Source of the DNA: Anaeramoeba ignava
Lineage: Eukaryota > Metamonada > Anaeramoebidae
DNA length: 64,000 bases
NCBI GenBank assembly: GCA_028826165.1
Contig: JAPDFW010000008.1
Location: forward strand, 1-64,000
Direction of reading: 5' to 3'
Program-made: the position numbers and the translations under genes
In this document: positions 44,401 through 55,644 of the stretch, piece by piece
How the letters are laid out: every line of letters begins with the position of its first letter
How positions within the stretch are numbered: the stretch's first letter is position 1
The notes under the pieces: generated by a model
Seen by the model: the letters and a program-made list of their open reading frames with translations, nothing else
Database searches by the model: none
What the model was told of the DNA's origin: nothing

Positions 44401-47400
44401 TCAAATATCTGTTGAGAATCTCAATCAAAATATGCAAAAGATTGAATAGTGACGCGATAAATGAGCTTAAATATCCTTGTTTTGTTAAAAGTTGCTGTTG
44501 GAAATTCATAAAAAGAAGAGGATTGATTGTTGTTGGTGAATTAGGGATTCCAAACGGAATTTGGAGGATTTGCGACAAGGAAAAATGGATAGGATTCAAT
44601 AAATGGAGATTATCGAGTTCAATCAAATATGATTCAATTTCTTGGTTTGTTTTCTTGAGAATAAATGTGTTTTTTCCTGGGAAATCACATTGTATTTGCT
44701 GCGGAGTTTGGGGATCATATTCCTTCTGCAATTCTGCAAATAGAGGAATTTCCAATTTTGTCTTGATATAATAAACAACAACATCCATCAAATGCCGAAT
44801 TCCTTGGGATTCAATAAATTGATTGCACCATTCCACATTTTTTATGCTTGAAATGTGCGTGAATTGAATAGGGAATTTCTCTTGATATTTTTCAAACGAA
44901 ATGAACTTCAAATGATCAATTATCTGAAGTCCATATAGTAATTCCTGTTCTTTTTGTTTAGGTAAAAGAGAATCCCAATCATCAAGATTCATATTTTTGG
45001 GAAAATTGAGAAATTTCTGAAGAAAATTGTGACTTGTTGGGAGTTGTTGAATTAAATACCAAGATGGCTTTATAAAAGATGGATCTAGTTCAATTAATTT
45101 CCAAAAAAACGAGAAATAGTTCATAAAAATATCTTCTAGTGAAAAAGGTGATGACTTTTTTGTTGTTGTTGTTTTTTTTTTAACAAAAGAAAATGATGAA
45201 AAAAAATTAGAATTGAATATTTAATGAAATGAATTGAATATTATTTAAGGAAATGAATATAATATTTAATGAAATGAATTGAATATTTAAGGAAATGAAT
45301 TGAATATTTAAGGAAATTAATTGAATATTTAATGAAATGAATTGAATAATATTTAATGAAATGAATATAATATTTAAGGAAATGAATTGAATATTTAATG
45401 AATTGAATATATTATTTAATGAAATGAATTGAATATTTAATGAAATGAATTGAATATTTAATGAAATGAATTAAATATTTAAGGAAATGAATTGAATATT
45501 TAATGAATTGAATAATATTTAAGGAATTGAATATTATTTAAGGAAATGAATATAATATTTAATGAAATGAATAGAATATTTAAGGAAATGAATTGAATAT
45601 TTAATGAAATGAATTGAATATTTAAGGAATTGAATATTATTTAATGAATTGAATATTTAATGAATTGAATAATATTTAAGGAATTGAATAATATTTAAGG
45701 AAATGAATTGAATATTTAAGGAAATGAATTGAATATTTAATGAATTGAATTGAATTGAATATTTAATGAAATGAATATAATATTTAAGGAAATGAAATGA
45801 ATATTTAATGAATTGAATTGAATATTTAATGAAATGAATTAAATATTTAAGGAAATTAATTGAATAATATTTAAGGAAATTAATTGAATAATATTTAATG
45901 AAATGAATATTATTTAATGAAATGAATTAAATATTTAAGGAAATGAATAGAATATTATTTAAGGAAATGAATTGAATATTATTTAATGAATTGAATATTA
46001 TTTAAGGAATTGAATATTTAAGGAAATGAAAAGAAACAAACTTGAGAAAATGATTGATTGGAAATTTCTGGATGTAAATTGTCTTCAATAAGAACAATAT
46101 CACCAATAGAATCAACTGTAGGAAACAAACCTAGTTTTTTAAGATTCACATCAACAAATCCATTAAATTTTGATTCAATCAAAATGACAAATTGCTTCAG
46201 CAATACATTTGAAGGAATATAGACCTTCGTTTTGTAAAATTTCCCATCGTTAGGGTTTGTAAACGAGATCACTTTGGATATTTCTCGAGTATTTGAGTTG
46301 AGATAGTGAGGAAATTGTGTCAATTTGTTAACGTTTTTGTGCTGATAAGTTTGAAGTATGTTTGACAAAATGGAAAATATTTTAGACACTTTTTTTTGGG
46401 AATCTTCAAGTGATTCTTGCCCAAATTTCTTGATAACATGATTTAACTTTTTGATTTCTCTCTTGATTAATTTGGATAATATTTTGGGGATTTGGAAATA
46501 ATCCATTAAATATCGAATGGAATTTCTCTCAACTTTTGGATCATCGCATTCCGAAATTATTAAAAATAAAAGATTGATTTGATTTTCCAGCGAGTTTTGG
46601 TTTGGAATGCGAGACAACTTGATAAAATGATCCCATTCATCGATTGTGATTGTTTTGAAATTGAAATTCTGAATGACAAAGTCCAACAAATTCTGGTTTT
46701 CAAACTGATCCATTTTGATATCATATTGCGCATTGATTTGCTCATGTTTCATAAAAAACTCCAAAAAAAGTGTTCTTTCCCGCAAGTTTTGAGGATGGAA
46801 AATAAACTCCTCTATCAATTTTGTCAAGATGGAGTTGCTAATTTTGAGCGCAAATTTCTCATTCAAAAAACTGAGAAAAGATTGTAAATGAGAAATTGGA
46901 TCAGAATTTGTGTTTTGATTTTCGGGTTGTTTGCGTAAATTGAGCTGGTAAAAAATCTCTTGAAGAACTAATTCCATCAAATTTTGTGCAAACAATCGCA
47001 GTTGCTTTGAAGGAGTTCCTGGGAAGTTGTTTTGGATATCAAGTTTGATAATTTCAAATGATGATTTTAAATTTTGGTGAAATTTGATATTTTCCTTCAT
47101 TTGGTTCTCATATAATTGTCTCGACATAAAGGGAATCAGCGTCAAGAAATATTCCATGATTTGCTTCTGCAGATCTTCCGAGACTTGTGAGTCTTCTGAA
47201 ATACGGTTCCATATCACTGGAATTCCAATGAAATCATAAACTTTTTTTTCAATTTTTGCGGATTGGAATTTTTTCTGATCAAGCAACTTCAGTATTTCAA
47301 GATGTATTGCTGAAAAAACCCGATCTTCCACACTTTTTAATCTCTCGCATATTAACTGTAGATTTCCGTCAGTGCCATAACTGGAAATTGTTTGAAACAG

Positions 47401-50400
47401 AGGTAGAAAAATTTCTAACGGAAATGATGGATCGGGATTTTGCAAAAATTTTGAGCATAAAATGTCAATTACAACAGAATTAATCTTATTGCTACGCTTT
47501 GCAAATTTCTCCAAAATATAATTTGCTTGCAAGAATATTTGCGCGAGATCTTCCGAGTTGTCTTGGATTGTTGGAGGCTGAATGCTTGATAAAAAATATC
47601 CAAAATAATTTTCAACAGTTATACAAATTAAGTTGAAATTTTTGTGTGAAATTTTGCTTTCATATTTCGCAATTCGATCAATAAAGTTATTCATCACATA
47701 AAGACCAAGTGTTTTTTCAATTTGAACTGTTTGTTCACTGAAGATTTTTCCGATGAAGTTGTTGTAAAATTTGTCGATTTTTTGGAACGTGAAATGAATT
47801 GAAAATAAATTGTTTGAAATGATTTCAAGATTATCAACAATTTTATCAATTGAGTCAATGATTTCAATCGAAATGCTTTTTTGAATAGAAAGAGAAAAAA
47901 GGGTTAAAATTGAAAATGCGTTTTGAATTGCATTTTTTAATATTTCTTGATTTTTAAAGAAAATGGAGCACTTTTAATTTGAATTTTTTCAGAATTAATT
48001 TTAATTTTGATTTTGATTTTAAATTTGATTTTAATTTTAAATTTTATACAAATTTAATAATGTTTGAAAACGATAGAAGAGAATTTAAAGAAAAATCTTT
48101 TTTCACTAAAAAAGAAGATTCAAGAATTTGGATTCCTTGTTTTTCTTCAATAAATTCCATAATTTTTTCTGCAAAACAAAAGGATTTAGTATCATTTTTC
48201 TATAAGAAATTAAAGAGAGAAGAAAAAATCACAATTTTTTTTTGTTTAAATGAAATTTTTTTAAAAAACGAACAGAAAATTTTCTATTTCCAGTTAATTT
48301 AACAAAATTATTTGAAATTGTTTTTAAATTTTGATTCAATTTTCCTTGTGAATTGATCACTTTTTCTAATACTTTATCAAGTAGAGAAATGAAAAGAGTT
48401 TGATTTTCTGAAGTTTTTAATAAACATAATAAAACTATCATCTTCAAAATTTCCAAAATTAATTTTGGAGAAGTTTCTCTTTAAAAATGTTTTTTTTAAA
48501 TAAAAATTAATATTTTTTGTTTTGAATTTAAAAAAAAAGAAATGAAAGAAACTTGATATAAAGTTGCTCCATTTTACGAATTTGAGAAGAAATTTCATTT
48601 ATAAGTTCAAATTGAAGTAAATTTATAAATTCTTCTTCTTGTGATTTTTCAAGTCTTTTTTGATTAATTGCTTGAAGAATTTCGAGAATAATTTCGAAAG
48701 CTTGTGAAGGATTTTCTAAATTTTTCAATATTTAATATTTTAATATTTTTAATGAATTTTTAAATTTTTCAATTTTGGAATTTGTAAATAAATTTATAAA
48801 TAAAGTTATAAATAAATTTGTAAATAGATTTGTAAATAGATTTGTAAATAATTTTTGAAATGAATTTGTAAATAAATTTGTAAATAAAGTTGTAAATAAA
48901 TTTTAAATTTAAATAAATTTTAATAAATTTGTAAATAAATTTATAAATAAATTTGTAAATAAATTTATAAATAAATTTGTAAATAAATTTGTAAATAAAT
49001 TTATAAATAAATTTGTAAATAAATTTATAAATAAAGTTGTAAATAAATTTATAAATAAATTTGTAAATAAATTTATAAATAAGTTGTAAATAAAATAAAC
49101 AAATTTATAAATAAATTTATGTAAATAAAATTTGTAAATAAATTTATAAATAAATTAAAATAAAAAAATTTATAAATAAATTTGTAAATAAAAATTTGTA
49201 AATAAAATAAATTTACATAAATAAATAAATTTGTAAATAAATTTGTAAAAATAAATTTATAAATAAATTTTTTATAAATAAATTTTAAATAAATTTGTAA
49301 ATAAATTAAAAAATAAAATAAATTTATAAATAAATTTGTAAAATAAATTTATAAATAAATTTATAAAATAAACAAGTAAATAAATTTATAAATAAATTTG
49401 TAAATAAATTTTAATTTATAAACAAATTTTGTCAAGTTTTTTGTAAAAATTTGTAAAAATAAATTTATAAATAAATTTATAAACAAATTTGTAAATAAAT
49501 TTATAAAATAAATTTATTTGTAAATAAATTTAAATAAATAAATTTAAATAAATAAAATAAATTTGTAAATAAATTTATAAATAAAATTTGCTTAAAATAA
49601 ATTTGTAAATAAATTTATAAATAAATTTGTAAATAAATTTATAAATAAATTTGTAACAAAATTTGTATAAATTTTAAATAAAATAAATAAATTTATAAAA
49701 AAATTATAAATAATTTGTAAAAATAAATTTTAAATAAATAAATAAATTTGTAAATAAATTTATAAAAATAAATTTGTAAATAAATAAATAAATTTATAAA
49801 TAAATAAATTTATAAATAAAGTTGTAAATAAAATAAATGTAAATAAATTTAAAACAATAAATAAATAAATAAATTTAAATAAATAAATTTTAAATAAATA
49901 AAAAATTTGTAAATTATAAATAAATTGTAAATAAATAAATTTAAATAAATTTGTAAAATAAAATAAATTTGTAAATGTAAATTTGTAAATAAATTTTTCA
50001 ATAAATAAATTTGTAAATAATAAAGTAATGAAAAATTTGTAAATAAATAAATAAATAAAAATTTATAAATAAATTTTAAAAATAAATAAATTTATAAATA
50101 ATTTTGTAAAACAATAAATAAATAAATTTGTAACAATTTGTAAATAAATTTATAAATAAATTTGTAAATAAATTTATAAATAAATTTAAATAAAATAAAT
50201 TTATAAAAATAAGAAATAAATTTGTAAATAAATTGTAAAACAAATTTATAAATAAATTTGTAAAAAAATTTATAAATAAATTTATAAATAAAATTTATAA
50301 ATAAATTTGTAAATAAATTTATAAATAAATTTAAAAATAAAATTTATAAATAAAGTTGTAAATAAATTTATAAATAAATTTAAAAATAATAAATAAAGTT

Positions 50401-50581
50401 GTAAATAAATTTGTAAATAAATTTATAAATAAATTTTTACTGAAAAGTGTTGTAAATTTATAAATAAATTTTGAGGTATTCAATTTCTTTTTGAAAATGG
50501 TGTTGTTAATAAATGGGAATAATTTTTAAAATCAAGAAATTGATTTTTTTTATTAGATTGAAAAAAATTTGAAAAATTCAT
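41459..50581 (-). CDS. USP9X-like ubiquitin-protease homologue, catalytically dead (about 2,090 aa)
   Basis: Minus-strand exons: 48553-48715, 48274-48478, 48050-48199, 46042-47970 and 41459-45154, GT...AG and in phase. A 5' exon 50441-50581 (MNFSNFFQSNKK...) is tentative: it has a splice donor of matching phase but needs one base restored to stay open. The long N-terminal part is helical (LPTSHNFLQKFLNF resembles the WELLMLLPTN helix of large USPs). The USP fold is recognisable: GFKSEDIPIDFIIQQLF aligns with GLKNAGATCYMNSVIQQLY of USP9X, EFYCPSCSKNVQGIKQR with YHCEKCNKKVDTVKR, EMMIFHIQRK with PVLAIQLKRF, DFPELIDL with EFPRELDM, and YGLNGLILQ...VNFFSSL with the YELVGVLVH..GHYYSYI box. The catalytic Cys and His are both absent. 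A poly-Asn tract lies near 43330-43370. Probably a ubiquitin-binding scaffold. Confidence 0.78.
45155..46041 (-). repeat. GAATTGAATATTTAAGGAAAT-like repeat intron of the USP gene
   Basis: 887-base intron (donor GTTTGTTTC at 46041, acceptor ...AACAAAAAAG at 45155). It is almost entirely variants of AATGAATTGAATATTTAAGG and AATGAAATGAATATAATATT. Splicing joins ...SNQSFSQ to SSPFSLEDIFMNYF in phase 0, so the reading frames on its two sides belong to one gene. Confidence 0.85.
48716..50440 (-). repeat. TAAATAAATTTGTAAATAAATTTA repeat, putative intron 1 of the USP gene
   Basis: About 1.7 kb, from about 48780 to 50460 almost pure alternations of AAATAAATTTGT and AAATAAATTTAT with many small indels. 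Bounded by a donor-like CA|GTAAAAATT at 50440 and acceptor TTTAG at 48716. No gene inside. Confidence 0.75.
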
Positions 50582-50646
50582 TTAAATTTTTTTTTGAAAT
50601 GAGAAAAATGAAAAAATTAAAAAATCATTTTTTTTCTTTTTAAAAA

Positions 50647-52472
50647 ATGAATGATTGTTTATTTTTTGGTCAAAATCAATATCCAAAACTTATCAAAAAT
50701 GAACCAAATAAAATAGCAAAACCAATTCAATTTAAATTTGAAAATGAAAATGAAAATGAAAATGAAAAACAAATTAAACAAATTTCATCAGCAAATTTTT
50801 CAACAATTTTCCTTTTTAAAAATGGAAAAGCAATAGAATATTTAAATGATAAAGATTCAAAACAAAAATCCTGAAAAATTCAAATTGAAGAAAATATTCA
50901 AAAAGTAACTGTTGGTTATCATAATGAAGCTATTTTAACAATAGAAGGAAATGTATTTTTGCAATTTTCCTTTTGAAAATGGGAGAATATAAAGATTCAA
51001 AACAAAAATATATTAACAAAAAATACAAAAGAATTTATCAATATTTCATCATTAATTGAAGATCCAAATGATAGAATAATTGAAGATATTGTTTCTGGTT
51101 ACAGTTCAATTTACTTATTAACTTCAAATCAAAATGTTTATGGAATTGGTTCAAATCAATATTGTCAACTTGGTTTTGATTTTAAAACACTTTATGAAAC
51201 AGAAAAACCAATTTTAATGATGAAAAATGTTTCTAAAATATTTTCAGGAAATACATCAGATTGCATTTTTCTTTTAAATTCAAATCAAGAATTATTTGGA
51301 TGCGGATATAATTATTCTGGTCAACTTGGATTAGGAGAATCAAGAAAAGAAGAAACAGAAATCCAAAAATTAACCAAAATCCAAAATATTCCAAAAGGCA
51401 AAATAATTGATATTCAATATGGAATTTCTTTTTCAATAATGTTGATTGAAAATCAAAACGAAAACCCAAAAAGAAAACTTTATTCATGTGGATATTATGG
51501 ATATAATGGACTTGGCAAAATACTTGAAAATACTTATGAATTTACTGAAATCAAATCATCTTTATTTGAAGATAATGATGATAATATTCTTGATTTTTCT
51601 GTTGGACATTCTCATACTTTGATTTTAACTTCTAAAGGGAAAGTAATTGGATTTGGAGATAATTATTATGGTCAATTAGGAACTGAAGATACAAATAATC
51701 AATCAATTCCAATTCAAATTGAACTTCCTAAATTAAGATTTAATGAAAATATTTCTAATTATCATGTTCTTTGTGGATCTTTAAAATCATTCCTTTATTC
51801 TTCTCCTTCTTTTTCCAATCTTGAAGAAGATTTGATAAAATTATTTAGAAGAAAAGAATTTTGTGATATTTCATTTAAAACAGAAAATGGAGAAATAATT
51901 GAAGCTCATAAATTAATATTGAAATATAGATTAAATCAAAATCAAAATCAAAATCAAAATGAAAAACTTCAAGAAATTATTTCAAAAAAATCAATTAAAG
52001 AATCAAATCAAATATTTGAAATGATTTATTCAAACAAAATTATAAATCCAAAATTATATTCTGAAATTAAAGAAATTATAAATTTAAATGAAAAAATTGA
52101 AGAAACAATGAAAAGAATTTATTTAAATGAAAATGAAAAAGATTTTATTATTGAAAGAAAAGAAAAACAGTATAAATTTCCCAAAATTAATATTAATAAT
52201 GAGAAGTGAATTATATCGAGGAATGTTTTTATCTGTAACTGAAGACAAATCTAAATAAAGTTACAGATTATAGTGAATTAAGTAATGAATCATTTCAAAT
52301 ATTTGAATATTGGATTTATTCAAATCAAATTAAAAATGAAATTGAAATTACACAAGAAATAATTGAAGAAATTAAAATTGGAATTGATTATTTTCAATTA
52401 AATCAAACAAATCCAAATTTATTTGATTTATTAATTAATAAATTTAATAACCAAAATCAAAATCAAAATTAA
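50647..52472 (+). pseudogene. RCC1/BTB pseudogene
   Basis: Full-length similarity to the RCC1/BTB genes (start MNDCLFFGQNQYPKLIK; blades GQLGLGE and YYGQLGTED; BTB CDISFKTENGEIIEAHKLIL; end NKFNNQNQNQN), but with several lesions. There is an extra A near 50864 and a missing A near 50876 (mutually compensating apart from a stop between them). An inserted segment near 50957-51005 copies upstream sequence (CAATTTTCCTTTTGAAAATG and AAAGATTCAAAACAAAA). There is an extra C at about 52180 before the second BTB-like module, and an extra A near 52254. The longest intact piece is 51217-52209. On the opposite strand to the left array. Too many lesions to be base-calling errors alone. Confidence 0.85.
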
Positions 52473-52592
52473 AATCAAAATCAAAATCAAAATCAAAATC
52501 AAAATTAAAATCAAAATCAAAATCAAAATCAAAATCAAAATCAAAATTAAAATAAAAATTAAAATTTTTTTTTCATTTTTTTCTTTTTAAAA

Positions 52593-54579
52593 ATGAATGA
52601 AATTTTATTTTTTGGTCAAAATGAATATCCAAAACTTATCAAAAATAAATCAAAAGGAATAACAAAACCAATTCAATTTAAATTTGAAAATGAAAATGAA
52701 AATGAAAATGAAAATGAAAAAGAAAAAGAAAAATGAAAATGAAAATGAAAATGAAAAACAAATTAAACAAATTTCATCAGGAAACTTTTCAACAATTTTC
52801 CTTTTTAAAAATGGAAAAGCAATAGAATATTTAAGAGATTCAAATCAAAATCCTGAAAAAATTCAAATTGAAAATATTCAAAAAGTGTCTGTTGGTCATG
52901 AAAATGAAGCTATTTTAACATTAGAAGGAAATGTATTTGCAAAAGGAAAATATATTAATTCAAAAAATCCAAAAGAATTTATTAATATTTCATCATTAAT
53001 TGAAGATACAAATGATAGAGTAATTGAAGATATTGTTTCTGGTTACAGTTCAATTTACTTATTAACTTCAAATCAAAATGTTTATGGAATTGGTTCAAAT
53101 GGTTGGGGTCAACTTGGTTTGCATTATGAAACACTTCAAAGAACAGAAAAACCAATTTTAATGATGAAAAATATTTCTAAAATATTTTCAGGAAATACAT
53201 CAGATTGCATTTTTCTTTTAAATTCAAATCAAGAATTATTTGGATGCGGATATAATTATCATGGTCAACTTGGATTAAAAGAAGCAATACTACAGGCAAA
53301 AGTCTATAAATTAACTCAATTCCAAAATATTCCAAAAGGCAAAATAATTGATATTAAAGGTGGATTTAATCATTCAATAATGTTAATTGAAGATGAAGAT
53401 GAAAATGAAAATGAAAATGAAAATCCAAAAAGAAGACTTTATTCAACTGGAGATTATAAATCTAATGCACTTGGCAAGGCTCAAGATACAAAAATATTTA
53501 CTGAAATCAAATCACCTTTATTTGAAAATGATGAAGATAATATTCTTAAAATTTCTTGTGGACAATATCATAATTTGATTTTAACAACAAATGGGAAATT
53601 GATAGTATTTGGAAATAATGAATTTGGTCAATTAGGAACTGGAGATATAAACCATCAACCAACTCCAATTCAAATTGAACTTCCTAAATTAAGATTTAAT
53701 GAAAATATTTCCAATTATCATGTTTCTTGTGGAAATAATAAATCATTTCTTTATTATTCTCCTCATTCTTTTTCCAATCTTGAAGAAGATTTTATAAAAT
53801 TATTTGAAAGAAAAGAATTTTGTGATATTTCATTTAAAACAGAAAATGGAGAAATAATTGAAGCTCATAAATTAATATTGAAATATAGATTAAATCAAAA
53901 TCAAAATCAAATTGAAAAACTTCAAGAAATTATTTCAAAAAAATCAATTAAAGAATCAAATCAAATATTTGAAATGATTTATTCAAACAGAATTATAAAT
54001 CCAATATTATATTCAGAAATTAAAGAAATTATAAATTCAAATGAAAAAATAGAAGAAACAATGAAAAGAATTTATTTAAATGAAAATGAAAATGAAAATG
54101 AAAAAGATTTTATAATTGAAAGAGAAGAAAAACAATATAAATTTCCAAAATTAATATTAATAATGAGAAGTGAATTATATCGAGGAATGTTTTTATCTGT
54201 AACAGAAGACAAATCTAATAAAGTTACAGATTATAGTGAATTAAGTAATGAATCATTTCAAATATTTGAATATTGGATTTATTCAAATCAAATTAAAGAT
54301 GAAATTGAAATTACACAAGAAATAATTGAAGAAATTCAAATTGGAATTGATTATTTTCAATTAAATCAAACATATCCAAATTTATTTGATTTATTAATTA
54401 ATAAATTTAATAATCAAAATCAAAATCAAAATCAAAATCAAAATCAAAATCAAAATCAAAATCAAAATCAAAATCAAAATCAAAATCAAAATCAAAATCA
54501 AAATCAAAATCAAATTCAAATTCAAATTCAAAATCAAAATCAAAAAAAGAATAAAGAAAAAAATTGTTTAATTTTTTAA
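52593..54579 (+). CDS. RCC1/BTB protein with C-terminal CaaX box; one-base frameshift
   Basis: ATG 52593 begins MNEILFFGQNEYPKLIK in one frame; the rest (RCC1 blades from QIKQISSGNFS on) is in the next frame. The shift is in GAAAAAGAAAAAGAAAAATG near 52720-52735, where one A too many turns GAAAAT into GAAAAATG and makes a stop. An internal ATG at 52684 opens the main frame but would drop the first propeller strand. Domains: RCC1 blades (GWGQLGLH, YHGQLGLKE, EFGQLGTGD), BTB-like 1 (CDISFKTENGEIIEAHKLIL), BTB-like 2 (FPKLILIMRSELYRGMFLSV). Unlike the left array it has a long poly-Asn-Gln tail and ends KEKNCLIF, a good CaaX prenylation motif, suggesting membrane anchoring. Confidence 0.8.
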
Positions 54580-54598
54580 GAAATCAAATAAAAGAAAC

Positions 54599-55441
54599 TC
54601 AAAAACAAGAACACCCTTTAGATTTTTCATCTTTTCTTTGTGGTTTTTGAGTATTTAATTGCTTTTTTTGTTTTGATTTTTTTTCTTGAATTAAATTTGG
54701 AGATTCTGAAACTTGAAAAAATTCCATTGCTTCTTCAATTTCTTGTAATAAATTCTTTGGAATATTATGAACATCCAATTCATTACAATAAAGAAATTTC
54801 AAAAAAATTTCCATTGATTTAATACTCAGCATTGATAAATCAGTCACTTGATTTGATTCATCTTGAACACTAACAAACATTCCTCTAAAAAATCCACTTC
54901 TTGCTGCCAAAACTTCTTTATGAGCTAAAAAACTTTTTTCTGTTCCTTTTGATTCATCTTTTTTGATAATCTTGAAATTTTTGCTTTCGTTTTGTGAATA
55001 TAAATCCAAAAAACTTTTCTGCAATCCAACCAAATTAGATTTTGATTCAATTTCTTTTGCACTCATTCCAATTTCTTCTCCAATTTTAAATATTAAATTT
55101 TGTGAGTTTGGAAATTCTGCAAAATTTAAATTTCCACTATAAATCCACTTAAGAAATATTTCCAGTTCTTTTTTCTCTTTTTTGATACTTATTAGTTTTA
55201 AATTTTCCAGATTTTTCCCAATTCTGTTTTCTAAAATGAGTTTATGAGAACAAACTTTTCCTTCTCTCGTTTCAAAATCAAAATCACACAACTCTTGTCT
55301 ATCAAAAAATTGTAAATAATCTTGAACTAATGTGAAAAATAAAAGAATTTGAATTTCAGGATCATCAGTTAATTGAAAAGCTTGAAGATTCTTTTGATTT
55401 CCATTTTGATTTAAACAAAAAAAAAAGACAAAAAGTAAAAT
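54599..55441 (-). CDS. BTB-BTB protein fragment ending in CSCF (5' end not found)
   Basis: The reading frame is open from 55441 but contains no in-frame ATG before the domain, so an upstream exon or a lost start is implied. It contains LVQDYLQFFDRQELCDFDFE, aligning with the BTB-like 1 start of the RCC1/BTB proteins (LEEDLIKLFERKEFCDISF), SHKLILENR, then a second BTB-like module (KSFLAHKEVLAARSGFFRGM, FVSVQDESNQVTDLSML). A basic linker follows and the end KSKGCSCF resembles a CaaX box. The RCC1 part is missing. ATTTATTTTGGATTAAATAG (about 55497-55516, minus strand) would encode IYFGLNR, reminiscent of the RCC1/BTB start, so this may be a truncated copy. Convergent with the gene to its left. 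Confidence 0.65.
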   Translation of the reverse strand: MLLFVFFFCLNQNGNQKNLQAFQLTDDPEIQILLFFTLVQDYLQFFDRQELCDFDFETREGKVCSHKLILENRIGKNLENLKLISIKKEKKELEIFLKWIYSGNLNFAEFPNSQNLIFKIGEEIGMSAKEIESKSNLVGLQKSFLDLYSQNESKNFKIIKKDESKGTEKSFLAHKEVLAARSGFFRGMFVSVQDESNQVTDLSMLSIKSMEIFLKFLYCNELDVHNIPKNLLQEIEEAMEFFQVSESPNLIQEKKSKQKKQLNTQKPQRKDEKSKGCSCF

Positions 55442-55644
55442 TTAAATTTGTAAAAAAATTATTTTTGAAAGTTTTCAATTTTTTGATTTTACTTCCTATT
55501 TAATCCAAAATAAATCATTACTAAATATTCTTTTCTTTTCTTCTTCTTTTCATAACTCAAAAAAAATTACTTCCTAAATTGAAAAATATTATATTTTCAT
55601 ATTAAAATAAAAATTTAAATAATTAATTAGTTTTTTTTTTTGAT

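Noticed and set aside
44043-44771. 242-aa plus-strand frame within the USP-like gene
   Set aside because: Antisense of a well-supported 1,232-codon exon; composition is that of a shadow frame and no domain is seen.
47979-48302. 107-aa plus-strand frame (MNFFRINFN...)
   Set aside because: It overlaps two minus-strand exons (48050-48199 and 48274-48478) that fit in phase into the USP-like gene; the plus frame has no family resemblance.
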